Notes: a model not told the origin generated them from the letters alone. A DNA stretch of 60,469 nucleotides from Candidatus Gastranaerophilales bacterium HUM_9 (GCA_002103075.1 DABG01000013.1:1-60469); one strand, 5' to 3'; shown: positions 44,809 to 53,859, counted from the first letter of the stretch. Translations and numbers: made by a program.

Positions 44809-45024
44809 ATGGCATTTGGTATAAATGGTAGCGACCCGTTTGTTTCATATTCATCAGATAAGAATGCTGGTGGAGGAATGGGAGTTTATGTTCATAGAGA
44901 TAAAAACGGCTCTAAGAAGAAGGACGAGTCTAAAAAAGACGATGAGTTGTTAGATTTATCTGATGAACAAGATGAATCTAATCTTGAAATCGATATGGAC
45001 GACATGGACGACTTTTTGAATTAA
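44809..45024 (+). CDS. Small acidic protein with a FliE-like MxFGxNG start
   Basis: A 71-residue protein from the ATG at 44809 (AAGAGG eight bases upstream; TATAAT at 44771-44776). The first seven residues MAFGING match the FliE start MTFGFNG at five of seven positions. A Lys-rich stretch follows, and then a tail rich in Asp/Glu (EIDMDDMDDFLN). It looks unstructured. Function unknown; it could be a substrate, plug or regulator of the export apparatus. Confidence 0.65.
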   Translation: MAFGINGSDPFVSYSSDKNAGGGMGVYVHRDKNGSKKKDESKKDDELLDLSDEQDESNLEIDMDDMDDFLN

Positions 45025-45033
45025 TTTATTAAT

Positions 45034-45240
45034 TGTCATTCAGAGCGTGCTGCAAGTTTTTCTTTAAAGCAAGCGTGGAATCTCTATAAAGATGTTATGG
45101 AGACCTTGAAACGACTTCTATTACTGTCTATGATAATTTTAACCCGTCATTGTGAGGCTCAAACATAGTGAGAGCCGTGACAATCCATAAATCAACAGTT
45201 CTGTAAATTGTAGGTTGGGGTTTCTACTCCGACAAAATGG
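45034..45240. repeat. Block of three repeat modules
   Basis: GTCATTCAGAGCG module (45034-45115, relative of 1383-1470), CGTCATTGTGAGG module (45149-45200), and a degenerate GTTGGGGT hairpin (45214-45233). These occupy the gap between convergent genes. Confidence 0.75.
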
Positions 45241-45263
45241 GGTTTATCAAAAATTATTTACCC

Positions 45264-46505
45264 CTATTTATTATAATAGAAACCGTCTTCTTTCATTCTG
45301 TTGATACATTCAACGATTTGTTCTTCTGAACATACAATAGAAACTCTGAAATATCCTTCACCGTGATTTCCGTAAGCGTGTCCTGGAACAGCTACGATAC
45401 CTGAAGTTTTCAATAATTCGTCTGTGAATTCTTTTGAGCAAGAGTATCTAGGTGGGATAGGCATCCAAAGATAGAATGTTGCGCTAGGCACTAAAAATTC
45501 TGGCCAGCCTAGCTCTTTCATACCTTGAACAAAGATGTTTTGTTTACGTTTTAGTTCTTTGTTTGCTTCAAGGTAGTATTCTTCACCTTCTTTTGAGTTT
45601 AAGATTTCTGCACAAGCGTATTGAAGTGCTTTATAGAAACCATTATCAATGGTTGATTTTAAGACTAAGAGCTGGCTAATTGCTTCTGCGTTACCACAAA
45701 CCCAACCCATTCTAGCACCTGTCATAGCATAAGGTTTTGAAAAACTAAAGAATTCTACTGCGATATCTTTAGCACCCTCAAATTCAAGAATACTGAACGG
45801 TTTTTCGTCTTCGTTGAAGTATAAATCTGAGTATGCTGCATCAGAGATAAGTAAGATTTTGTGTTCTTTACAGAAGTTAAGAACGTGTGAATAATATTCT
45901 CTTGTAGCAGTAACACCTAATGGATTGTTAGGGTAGTTTATTATTAAGGCTTTAACTTTTTCAGGTTTTCCACCTTGTTCTAGGTAATCTTTCCATACTT
46001 TGTTTAAGTCTGGCATGTAGTTGTTTTCTTCTGTAAGAGGGATAGGAAAACATTTACCACCAGATATTTGCACCATTTGATTGTAAGATGCGTATCCTGG
46101 ATCTGGAACGAAGATTACTTCTTGTTCTTCTTCATCGTGAGTCGGTTCAAGAAGAATTCTTATGATGTGAGCAAGTCCTTCTTTAGAACCAAGTAGAGAT
46201 GAGATTTCTGTATTTGGGTCAAGGTCTACACCGAATCTAATTTTCATTCTTTTAGCGACAGCTTCAAGGAAGAATTTTTCACCACGAGGGGTAGAATATA
46301 GGTGCATACCTGGCATGTCAAGAGCTTCTTTAAGTTTGTCTAACATATATTTAGGAGGGTTTGCCGTTGGAGCACCCATAGACAAGAAGATAGGACTTCT
46401 GTTCTTTGCTTCAAGTTCAGGTCTAAGTTTGTTGGCCGCAGCCTTGATTTGAAACATAATATATGTTGTCATAGATTTCACATAATCATTAAATAACTCT
46501 TTCAT
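45264..46505 (-). CDS. PLP-dependent aminotransferase, class I/II
   Basis: A 413-residue fold-type I aminotransferase. The ATG at 46505 has GAGGAA upstream; a longer frame lacks support. Motifs are FLSMGAPTANPP, the cofactor loop GSKEGLAHI, INYPNNPLGVTA, and the PLP-Lys region SFSKPYAMTGARMGW, with late YFRVS supplying the substrate carboxylate Arg. Family resemblance includes LL-diaminopimelate and aspartate aminotransferases; the substrate is not certain. Confidence 0.9.
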   Translation of the reverse strand: MKELFNDYVKSMTTYIMFQIKAAANKLRPELEAKNRSPIFLSMGAPTANPPKYMLDKLKEALDMPGMHLYSTPRGEKFFLEAVAKRMKIRFGVDLDPNTEISSLLGSKEGLAHIIRILLEPTHDEEEQEVIFVPDPGYASYNQMVQISGGKCFPIPLTEENNYMPDLNKVWKDYLEQGGKPEKVKALIINYPNNPLGVTATREYYSHVLNFCKEHKILLISDAAYSDLYFNEDEKPFSILEFEGAKDIAVEFFSFSKPYAMTGARMGWVCGNAEAISQLLVLKSTIDNGFYKALQYACAEILNSKEGEEYYLEANKELKRKQNIFVQGMKELGWPEFLVPSATFYLWMPIPPRYSCSKEFTDELLKTSGIVAVPGHAYGNHGEGYFRVSIVCSEEQIVECINRMKEDGFYYNK

Positions 46506-46659
46506 AAATTCCTCATCAGTATTTTCTATACTTATAGAATTATACAACTTAATAATATTTTGGCAATATTGGAGAACATTGCTAGGTGATTAGCTTACTA
46601 AAAAATTATAGGTAAAAGTTGAAAATAGAATGTTTAAAATGAATTTTCAGTTCTAATAC

Positions 46660-48678
46660 TTACACACTCTCTAGCACGGTTTTGATTTCTTCTTTTGTTT
46701 TGCCTTTGTAGTTTATGTGTGAAGATGTAATTGGTTGTTTGTAGTCTTGTTTCAATATAGAACGAGATTCTACAATAACTGATGGTGGCAAAATTGACCA
46801 TTTATACAATGATGTAGACATTCTTCTATAGAATTTATCAAGCCATTCTGTTTTTTGTTCTCGGCTAACCTCGTGGCTCTTTTCATACAAGAATTCAGAA
46901 TCTATCATATCGTTATAATGTTCGTGTTTGTTCTCAATTCTCCAAATAACCTCGTCTAAAAATTCATAAGGCATCAATGCGTCTTCTGCAATCAATGGTT
47001 TTCCTGTGCGTTCGTCAATCGCAAGTTCAGCTCCAGGACGTTTTAAAATAATAGCCTCTGGAATAGCATTTTTTTCTTCCCTATTCTTGTTCATCCATCT
47101 TGCAAACGCAAAAAGTTTTGTCTTAGGTACATCAGCAATCGGTGCAAATCCACCAGACATATCGCCGTTGATAGTGGCATACCCCATATATAATTCTGAT
47201 TTGTCAGAAGTCGCAATCGGAATACAACTAGCAAACTCGTTTGCTATCCCCCACAAATACATCGCTCTAGAACGTGCCTGTATATTATCTTGTGTGAAAG
47301 ATTTTTTATACCTACAATCCCAGCCTTTTTCAACTTCTTCAAACAATGTTGAAAACATCTCGTTTGTTGTATCAACCATATTCTTAATTGATAGTTCTGT
47401 AAAATGTATCCCTAAATTGTTTGCCAATTCTTTTGCGTCACTTTTGCTTTCTTTACTTGTAATCTTTGATGGCATACTAACCCCAAAGACATTGTCTTTA
47501 CCAATCGCATCAGCCAACAATACTGCACAAACTGTTGAATCTAGTCCACCTGATAATCCTAAAACTGCACGTTTTAAACCGTTTTTGTTAAAGTAATCTC
47601 GTAACCCTTGAAGTATTGTTTTATAGGTTCTTTCAAGGTCGTTTTCATAATCTAGTGTGAAAACTTTTTCTTCTGATAATGATTGTTCTAAACCTTTTGT
47701 TAATGGGTAAATTTTACCGATATTTTTAAGTGGGTTTACAATCAAGAACTGTTCTTCAAACGATTTTGCTCGTGCTATCAAGTTCCCGTTTTTGTCAAAA
47801 ACTCTGCTTGAGCCGTCAAAAGAGCAGTTGTCTATAGCGCCAACTTGGTTTACATATACAATCGGTGTTTCATAATCTTTTGCCACAAAAGATAGCATAT
47901 TGTGTTTAAGTTGTTCTTTCTTCGCTCTGCTTGGTGATGCTGAACAGTTGATGAAAACTTGTGGGTTTTCTTCTGCTAGTTCATCAATCGGGTCGATTTC
48001 ATACATTATTGATGAGAAGAAGTTCTTGTTGTTCCAACAATCTTCGCAGATAGAAAGTCCGTATTTGATACCGTTTATCTCGTTTGTTTTGTCGCAATCC
48101 TTGATGTTATCCATATCAAAGTGGCAAAGTGTTTCAGCAGGCTGAACCCCAACAACTGGTGATGGTTCAATGTATCTATAATCATTGAATTCTGAATATG
48201 TTGGAAGTAGTGATTTTCTAACAATGCCTTGAATTTTGCCATCAGAAATTATTGCAAGTGAATTATAATAATTTTTACCTTTTGAAGTTGTGTTTTTTCG
48301 AGGTTCTACAAATCCTATAATAGCAGTTATATTTTGGGTAAGTTTAGCGATTTCTTTTAACCATTTGATGTTTTCTTCAACGATTACAGGGTGTCTGTCG
48401 ATTGTGTCTTCAATAGGATATCCCATTAGTGCAAGCTCTGGGAATACGACTGCATCAAGTTCAACCTCTTGTGCGTAGTTGATGTATTTCATTATCTTTT
48501 TAGCGTTGTATTCTATGTCGCCTGCGATTGGGTTTATTTGTGCAAGTCCAAGACTGCCTTGTTTAAAGTCTTTTACAATGGTTTTTATTTCTTGTGTTAG
48601 TTCTTCATAGTTTTCTGTTGTTGATTTGTTTTGAAGAATTAAATCTATTTTTTCGCTTAAATCGTATAATCTGTTCAT
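46660..48678 (-). CDS. nadE: Glutamine-dependent NAD+ synthetase
   Basis: A 672-residue two-domain enzyme making NAD+ from deamido-NAD+. The N-terminal nitrilase/amidase domain has Glu in VVFPELALMGYP, Lys in GIVRKSLLPTY and Cys in GLSICEDCW, and produces ammonia. The C-terminal synthetase has the P-loop VLGLSGGLDSTV and later LYMGYATINGDMSGG. An extra 40 residues at the N-terminus are helical and not catalytic. It stands alone. Confidence 0.96.
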   Translation of the reverse strand: MNRLYDLSEKIDLILQNKSTTENYEELTQEIKTIVKDFKQGSLGLAQINPIAGDIEYNAKKIMKYINYAQEVELDAVVFPELALMGYPIEDTIDRHPVIVEENIKWLKEIAKLTQNITAIIGFVEPRKNTTSKGKNYYNSLAIISDGKIQGIVRKSLLPTYSEFNDYRYIEPSPVVGVQPAETLCHFDMDNIKDCDKTNEINGIKYGLSICEDCWNNKNFFSSIMYEIDPIDELAEENPQVFINCSASPSRAKKEQLKHNMLSFVAKDYETPIVYVNQVGAIDNCSFDGSSRVFDKNGNLIARAKSFEEQFLIVNPLKNIGKIYPLTKGLEQSLSEEKVFTLDYENDLERTYKTILQGLRDYFNKNGLKRAVLGLSGGLDSTVCAVLLADAIGKDNVFGVSMPSKITSKESKSDAKELANNLGIHFTELSIKNMVDTTNEMFSTLFEEVEKGWDCRYKKSFTQDNIQARSRAMYLWGIANEFASCIPIATSDKSELYMGYATINGDMSGGFAPIADVPKTKLFAFARWMNKNREEKNAIPEAIILKRPGAELAIDERTGKPLIAEDALMPYEFLDEVIWRIENKHEHYNDMIDSEFLYEKSHEVSREQKTEWLDKFYRRMSTSLYKWSILPPSVIVESRSILKQDYKQPITSSHINYKGKTKEEIKTVLESV

Positions 48679-49061
48679 ATCTTACCTCAAGTATTATGAT
48701 ATCAAAAAGAAAGTGGTTTGTGAATGAGATGTGGAAATTTTGTATGTACGCAGGGATTCTTCGCTTGCCATAAAAGATATTTGTTGCACGCTGTCTTAGA
48801 TTATTCGGGATTTCGCAAAAGCGTGGTTTTGCTCAACCTTACGGGTTAGGTCACTTTGTGACCAGCACCCTACCGAAAATCCGCCTGAATGACTGTTCCA
48901 GTCTGTCATCCAGAGGCAAAGGAATAATTTTATAAAGATTTGCCGAAGGATCCCCTGAACATGCAGAACCGTTGGTTTATTAATGGACACACGTATTACA
49001 TTACAAATCGTTTAATCGTTCGCAATAACATAGTTGAACGTCTTAAATCTTAACAATATGA
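48679..49061. repeat. Intergenic repeat block including a short GGATT-type element
   Basis: No gene is seen. GCAGGGATTC module at 48749. An 85-bp element at 48798-48882 (AGATTATTCGGG...CCGAAAATCC). A GTCATCCAGAGG...GGATCCCC module at about 48905-48960. A CAGAACCGTTGG tail follows. The element interrupts a GTCATTCAGAG-type module, so the modules are nested. Confidence 0.7.
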
Positions 49062-49230
49062 TTGACAATAGACCATGTGTGTTGTTGAATATAATTACAC
49101 TCTAGCCGAAATTTTCGTGCTGATTTGACGGCTTGGAGTAGAAAAGGAAAAAGGTAGTCGTTACCAGAATAAGTAAGGGTTCTTGGATTAATAACAGATT
49201 ACCAAAGTAATAGAAAATAAAGGAGAAATT
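49062..49230 (+). promoter_or_regulatory. Promoter region and long leader of rpsL-rpsG
   Basis: TATAAT at 49090-49095; the best -35 (TTGACA, 49062-49067) is 22 bases away, longer than usual, so the exact promoter is uncertain. The leader of about 130 bases has complementary arms (TAGCCG and CGGCT, about 49103-49133) that could form a regulatory hairpin. AAAGGAG lies just before the ATG. Confidence 0.4.
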
Positions 49231-49608
49231 ATGCCTACAATTAACCAGTTAGTACGTCAAGAACGTAAAAAACTAACAGACAAAACTAAATCTCCAGCTT
49301 TGATGAATTGTCCTCAAAGACGTGGAGTTTGTACAAGGGTTTACACAACAACCCCTAAAAAACCAAACTCAGCACTTAGAAAAGTTGCCAGAGTAAGATT
49401 AACAAACGGATTTGAAGTTACTTCTTATATCCCAGGTATCGGTCACAACCTACAAGAACACAGTGTTGTTCTTATCAGAGGTGGTCGTGTAAAAGATTTA
49501 CCAGGGGTTAGATATCACATCGTTCGTGGTACACTTGATACAGCAGGTGTTGCGAATAGAGCACAAAGCCGTTCTAAATACGGTGCTAAAAAGGGAGGTA
49601 AGAAATAA
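49231..49608 (+). CDS. rpsL: Ribosomal protein S12
   Basis: A 125-residue decoding-centre protein with PTINQLVRQERKK at the start, TTPKKPNSALRKVARVRLTN, and GRVKDLPGVRYH. The streptomycin-region Lys residues are of the sensitive type (PKKPNS). The stop overlaps the rpsG ATG (TAATG). Confidence 0.98.
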   Translation: MPTINQLVRQERKKLTDKTKSPALMNCPQRRGVCTRVYTTTPKKPNSALRKVARVRLTNGFEVTSYIPGIGHNLQEHSVVLIRGGRVKDLPGVRYHIVRGTLDTAGVANRAQSRSKYGAKKGGKK

Positions 49609-50075
49609 TGTCAAGACGTTCTAAACCTGAAAGAAGAATACCTGCTCCAGATCCTATTTATAACAATGTTGATATTTCTAAGTTTATAAATAGAATTATG
49701 CGTAGAGGTAAAAAATCTTTAGCAGAAAAAATATTCTACGGAACAATGGAAAAAATTAAAGAAAGAGTTAATGATAATCCAATCGAAGTGTTCCAAAAAG
49801 CTTTGCAAAACGCAACTCCATTATTGGAAGTTAAAGCTAGACGTATCGGTGGTTCAACTTACCAAGTACCTTTGGAAGTTAAAGCTGATAGAGGTTTCGC
49901 ATTGGCTTCTTCTTGGTTGATTGCTGCTGCTAAAAACAGAGGTGGAAAATCATTCATCGAAAAATTAACGAATGAATTGATGGACGCTTCAAATGGCGTT
50001 GGTGCAGCTTGCAAAAAACGTGAAGACACTCACAAAATGGCTGAAGCTAACAAAGCTTTCGCTCATTATAGATAA
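49608..50075 (+). CDS. rpsG: Ribosomal protein S7
   Basis: A 155-residue head-assembly protein with MSRRSKPERR, KFINRIMRRGKKSLAEKI, RRIGGSTYQVPLEV and the C-terminal CKKREDTHKMAEANKAFAHYR. Normally followed by fusA and tuf; here a terminator comes next. Confidence 0.98.
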   Translation: MSRRSKPERRIPAPDPIYNNVDISKFINRIMRRGKKSLAEKIFYGTMEKIKERVNDNPIEVFQKALQNATPLLEVKARRIGGSTYQVPLEVKADRGFALASSWLIAAAKNRGGKSFIEKLTNELMDASNGVGAACKKREDTHKMAEANKAFAHYR

Positions 50076-50086
50076 ACTTTATTATG

Positions 50087-50118
50087 TAAGGGCGGCATTT
50101 ATTCAAATGCCGCCCTTA
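50087..50118 (+). terminator. Rho-independent terminator after rpsG
   Basis: TAAGGGCGGCATTT and its perfect complement, with an ATTC loop, then a T-rich tail. Confidence 0.9.
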
Positions 50119-50164
50119 TATTTTATATAATCCACACTATCCGAATTTGAGAGATTTTTATTTA

Positions 50165-50335
50165 ATGTTTACAGTTGATTTAGGGAAATCAAGACTTGGT
50201 TTTAGATTGAGGTTTAATAGTACAAGAAAGTCGTCTAACGATTCTATTGTTGATTTTTTAGAAGAATCAAGAATGATGTCTAATATGAAAACACGTTTGA
50301 TTAAACGCATTGAGAACAAATCACGTGAGATGTAG
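50165..50335 (+). CDS. Small basic hypothetical protein
   Basis: A 56-residue, Arg/Lys/Ser-rich protein from the ATG at 50165; a TTG six codons earlier is also in frame. A TATAAT box is at about 50127. The ribosome site is weak (GAGAG). No family recognised. Confidence 0.5.
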   Translation: MFTVDLGKSRLGFRLRFNSTRKSSNDSIVDFLEESRMMSNMKTRLIKRIENKSREM

Positions 50336-50638
50336 TTTTGTTACGGTACATGATAATTTTAATCCGTCATTGCGGCGGATTTTGTGTAGGCTGACCGAGT
50401 GAAACGAGGGAACGCCGAAGTAACGCCGAAAAAATGAACGATAGTTTTACGAAGTAAAACAAAGTGAATGACTTGAAGGCGTGAAACAATAATCCAAGAC
50501 AATGATAGTGTGGCAATCCATAAATCAATAGTTCTGCGTACATAAAAAGACTTTTTCTGGATTACCACGTCGCTCACGTTGTTCGCTCCTCGTAATGACG
50601 TATAAAAAATCCCTGCGTACATTACCTGTAGTGAAAAT
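50336..50638. repeat. CGTCATTGCG module interrupted by a 119-bp GGATT element
   Basis: The element at 50377-50495 is the inverted near-copy of 8098-8216 (three differences). It lies inside a CGTCATTGCG...GTGGCAATCCATAA module whose other occurrences are uninterrupted. A second, opposite-facing module (ATTACCACGTCG...CGTAATGACG) follows at about 50560-50600. No gene is credible here. Confidence 0.8.
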
Positions 50639-50908
50639 TTACATCCAAATGCCACCAGGGTTACCAGGGTCTACCATTGGTGGTACAATCATCTGTGGCA
50701 TATAACAATCTGTTGCAGGATTAATAGGTGGGTTCAAATTTTGTATCATAATAGCAGCGAGTGCTAATCTTTCAGCTAATGATAATTTATTATCTTGCTT
50801 TTCAGCTTTTGGTGGAGTTTTGCAATCTGCATTTTGATTACAAGGTTTGTCACATTTTTTAGTTGAACTAAAACGAATTGAGGAAACTGGATTAAAATTT
50901 ATTGACAC
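50639..50908 (-). CDS. Small Cys- and Pro-containing protein with GTG start
   Basis: An 89-residue protein. GTG start with AGG six bases upstream; the nearby ATG is out of frame and blocked. The N-terminus MSINFNPVSSIRFSS is followed by a Cys cluster (CDKPCNQNADC), a helix (SLAERLALAAIMIQNL) and a Pro/Met-rich tail. No known family. Confidence 0.65.
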   Translation of the reverse strand: MSINFNPVSSIRFSSTKKCDKPCNQNADCKTPPKAEKQDNKLSLAERLALAAIMIQNLNPPINPATDCYMPQMIVPPMVDPGNPGGIWM

Positions 50909-51000
50909 ATTTAACCTGCTTTCTATTAAAAACTACTTTCACATTTAATATAATGGGTCTTTTTTGAAAAATTTGCCGATGTTGATAACTATTTGTAACA

Positions 51001-51035
51001 TTGATTTACAAATATATGTGACATATAATTTTGTT
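51001..51035 (+). promoter_or_regulatory. Promoter of uvrB producing a leaderless or near-leaderless mRNA
   Basis: TTGATT (51001-51006), a 17-bp spacer, and TATAAT (51024-51029) end six bases before the ATG at 51036. There is no ribosome site. This is the clearest of the leaderless candidates in the window. Confidence 0.65.
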
Positions 51036-53027
51036 ATGGAAAAAAAGTTTAAGATAAACTCCAAATATTCACCAGCTGGTGATCAACCTAAAGCAATAAA
51101 ACAGCTTGTTGAGGGTGTAAAAAATGGTTATGATACTCAAACCTTGCTTGGTATAACAGGTTCGGGTAAAACTTTTACTATTGCTAATGTTATAGAACAA
51201 ATCCAAAAACCAACGCTTATTATTGCTCATAACAAAACCCTTGCGGCACAGTTATATAACGAGTTTAAAGAACTTTTTCCTGAAAATGCAGTTGAGTATT
51301 TTATAAGTTATTATGATTATTATCAGCCTGAAGCATATATACCAAGAACAGACACCTATATTGAAAAATCTGCAAGCATAAATGAAGAAATTGATAGGCT
51401 TAGACACAATACAACAAGAAGTCTATATGAAAGAAATGACGTTATAATTATTGCGTCTGTTAGCTGTATCTATGGTTTGGGGTTGCCTGAAAACTATTTT
51501 AAGGGTTCACTTGAGCTTAAATTAGGTGATGAAATAGACAGAGATGCACTTTTAAAACACCTTGTATCAGTTCAATATAAACGTAATGATGTTGCACTTG
51601 AGCATTCGACTTTTAGAGTTCGTGGTGATGTTATTGAGATTATGCCTGCTTATGAAAAAATTATTACTCGTATTTGTATGTTTGGTGATGAGATAGAGAA
51701 GTTTGTAAAAATCAATCCTGTAAGTGGCGAAATCGTTGAAATTCCTGAAAAGATAGTTATTTATCCTGCTGTTCATTATTTATCTTATGATGAAAACGAA
51801 GAAGAAACTTTGGCTATGATTAGAATGGAGCTTCAAAATAGGTTGGCTGAATTGTATGATGAAAACAAAATTCTTGAGGCTCAAAGGTTAGAGCAACGGG
51901 TTAAATATGATATTGAGATGATTAAGGAAATGGGCTATTGTTCAGGGATAGAAAACTATTCAAGGATAATTGAACGCAGACCAGCTGGTTCTGCTCCTGC
52001 GACTTTGTTGGATTATTTTCGTGGTGATTTTTTAACCGTTGTTGATGAATCTCACGTAACACTTCCACAGCTAAAAGGCATGTATCATGGTGATCAGGCT
52101 AGAAAAAAGGTACTTGTAGATTATGGGTTCAGATTGCCTTGTGCAAAGGATAATAGACCGTTGAAAGAAGAAGAATTTTTCTCAAAAGTTGGACAAAAAA
52201 TCTATATTTCAGCTACTCCATCAGAGTTTGAAACCTCACATTCTTCGCAGATGGTTGAACAAATTATCAGACCAACAGGTCTTGTTGACCCTAAGATTAG
52301 TATACGACCGATTGATACACAGATACCTGACCTTGAAAAAGAGATTGCAAAACGTGTAGAAAAAAACGAACGTGTGTTAATAACGACTCTTACGAAACGT
52401 ATGGCAGAGGATTTGTGCGATTACTTCTTACAAGAGGGCATAAAGGTAAGATATTTGCATAGTGAGATTAAATCTATTGAGCGTGTAGAAATCCTGCGTG
52501 ACTTGAGGTTGGGAGAGTTTGACGTGTTGATTGGTGTAAACCTTTTGAGAGAGGGGTTGGATATTCCAGAAGTTTCGCTTGTTGCGATTATGGACGCTGA
52601 TAAGGAAGGGTTCTTGCGTTCAGAAACAAGTTTGATTCAAACGATAGGTCGTGCAGCAAGAAACGCTTGTGGTGAAGTTATTATGTACGCAGATAAGATG
52701 ACGGATTCTATGAAGAATGCAATAGATGAAACAAATCGACGTCGTGAAATTCAGATGGCACATAATAAGAAATATGGTATTGTACCTAAGACGATTAAGA
52801 AACCTATTGAAAACAATCTTCTTTCTTTGGTTGAAAGTTATAGAAATCTTGAAGATATTGTTGCTGAAGAAATGGTTGATATGGGTATCGATAAGAAAAG
52901 TTTGCCTAAGCTTATTGATAAACTTGAAAAAGATATGCACAAGTCTGCGAAGTTGCTTGATTTTGAACGTGCCGCAGAAATCCGTGACCAATTAAAGAAA
53001 CTTCGTGAGATGGCTAAAGAGAAGTAA
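51036..53027 (+). CDS. uvrB: Excinuclease ABC subunit B
   Basis: A 663-residue damage-verification helicase of nucleotide excision repair. Motifs are SPAGDQPKAIKQL, LLGITGSGKTFT (Walker A), the beta-hairpin YYDYYQPEAYIP, DESHVTLPQ, GVNLLREGLDIPEVSLV, TIGRAARN, and a C-terminal UVR domain (about 622-657). The start is set by the family's MEKKFKINSKYSPAGDQP and by the promoter abutting it. Confidence 0.98.
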   Translation: MEKKFKINSKYSPAGDQPKAIKQLVEGVKNGYDTQTLLGITGSGKTFTIANVIEQIQKPTLIIAHNKTLAAQLYNEFKELFPENAVEYFISYYDYYQPEAYIPRTDTYIEKSASINEEIDRLRHNTTRSLYERNDVIIIASVSCIYGLGLPENYFKGSLELKLGDEIDRDALLKHLVSVQYKRNDVALEHSTFRVRGDVIEIMPAYEKIITRICMFGDEIEKFVKINPVSGEIVEIPEKIVIYPAVHYLSYDENEEETLAMIRMELQNRLAELYDENKILEAQRLEQRVKYDIEMIKEMGYCSGIENYSRIIERRPAGSAPATLLDYFRGDFLTVVDESHVTLPQLKGMYHGDQARKKVLVDYGFRLPCAKDNRPLKEEEFFSKVGQKIYISATPSEFETSHSSQMVEQIIRPTGLVDPKISIRPIDTQIPDLEKEIAKRVEKNERVLITTLTKRMAEDLCDYFLQEGIKVRYLHSEIKSIERVEILRDLRLGEFDVLIGVNLLREGLDIPEVSLVAIMDADKEGFLRSETSLIQTIGRAARNACGEVIMYADKMTDSMKNAIDETNRRREIQMAHNKKYGIVPKTIKKPIENNLLSLVESYRNLEDIVAEEMVDMGIDKKSLPKLIDKLEKDMHKSAKLLDFERAAEIRDQLKKLREMAKEK

Positions 53028-53052
53028 GGTTGGAAGTTACTAGGTGATAATG

Positions 53053-53311
53053 AAATTGTCATTCAGAGGGAGTGAAACGACCGAAGAATCCCCCTGAACA
53101 TGCATAACAGTTGATTTATGGATTGCCACAAATTTGCGTTGCAATCTTGGATTATTCGGGCTTGCTAAACACTATATTCACTTTTAAATTCTTACGAATT
53201 TAGTCGTTCATTCCGTGTTTTACGCTCTTACGGGTTTCACTTCGTTCACCCTACCGAAAATCCGCTTTTCGCAATGACGTAACTATACTAGGTTGGGGTT
53301 TCCACCCTAAC
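53053..53311. repeat. Nested intergenic repeats with a 115-bp GGATT element
   Basis: GTCATTCAGAGGGAGTG module (53057-53110), a reversed ATGGATTGCCAC...CGCAATGACG module (53118-53280) interrupted by the element at 53149-53263, and a GTTGGGGT hairpin (53292-53311). The element is a close relative of 7968-8091. Confidence 0.8.
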
Positions 53312-53321
53312 AAAGTGTCTA

Positions 53322-53828
53322 TTAAGAAGATGTCATTTTCTTTTTTAATTTGTTATATGTATCAATATCTCTATATTTAAGTACTTTTGCTGGATTACCA
53401 CCTACAACTGCACAAGATGGAACGTCTTTGGTTACAACTGCACACATTCCAATAACTGCTCCTTCTCCGATTGTCACTCCTGGTATAATACTAGCCTTTG
53501 CTCCAATCCAAACGTTGTCTTCAATCGTTACTAATTTGTCTATTTGTTTGTTGTCATAAGGCAGTTTTTTAGGTGAATAATAATTGTGATTAGATGACCA
53601 AATGAAAACTTGTGGACCAAATTGAACATTGTTCCCTATCTTAATTCCACCTCTTGCGTTTAAATATGACCTTTCCCCTATTCTTACAGAGTTTCCGACA
53701 GAAATTTTTCTAGCAGAATGAATTGTAACACCTGAACAGCAACAAAAGTTTTCTCCACATTTTCCTAATCGATATTTCCAGTATATTTGTCTGATTTTTC
53801 TTATCAGTTTAATTATATTTGCAATCAT
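53322..53828 (-). CDS. Hexapeptide-repeat acyltransferase
   Basis: A 168-residue left-handed beta-helix O-acetyltransferase of the maltose/colanic-acid acetyltransferase group, with isoleucine-patch repeats (ISVGNSVRIGERSYLNARGG; VTIEDNVWIGAKASIIPGVT; IGEGAVIGMCAVVTKDVP) and the catalytic His in SSNHNYYS. It probably modifies a surface sugar. The ATG at 53828 is preferred to a TTG nine codons upstream. Divergent from the XRE regulator over a shared operator. Confidence 0.9.
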   Translation of the reverse strand: MIANIIKLIRKIRQIYWKYRLGKCGENFCCCSGVTIHSARKISVGNSVRIGERSYLNARGGIKIGNNVQFGPQVFIWSSNHNYYSPKKLPYDNKQIDKLVTIEDNVWIGAKASIIPGVTIGEGAVIGMCAVVTKDVPSCAVVGGNPAKVLKYRDIDTYNKLKKKMTSS

Positions 53829-53859
53829 AAAACAAAAGGTATAATTCTTGTACAAGATA

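Noticed and set aside
48796..48990. Minus-strand frame in the nadE-rpsL gap
   Set aside because: Made of nested repeat modules with copies elsewhere in other frames.
50359..50655. Minus-strand frame in the rpsG-uvrB gap
   Set aside because: It reads through the inverted GGATT element and flanking modules; the element's other copy does not preserve it as a gene.
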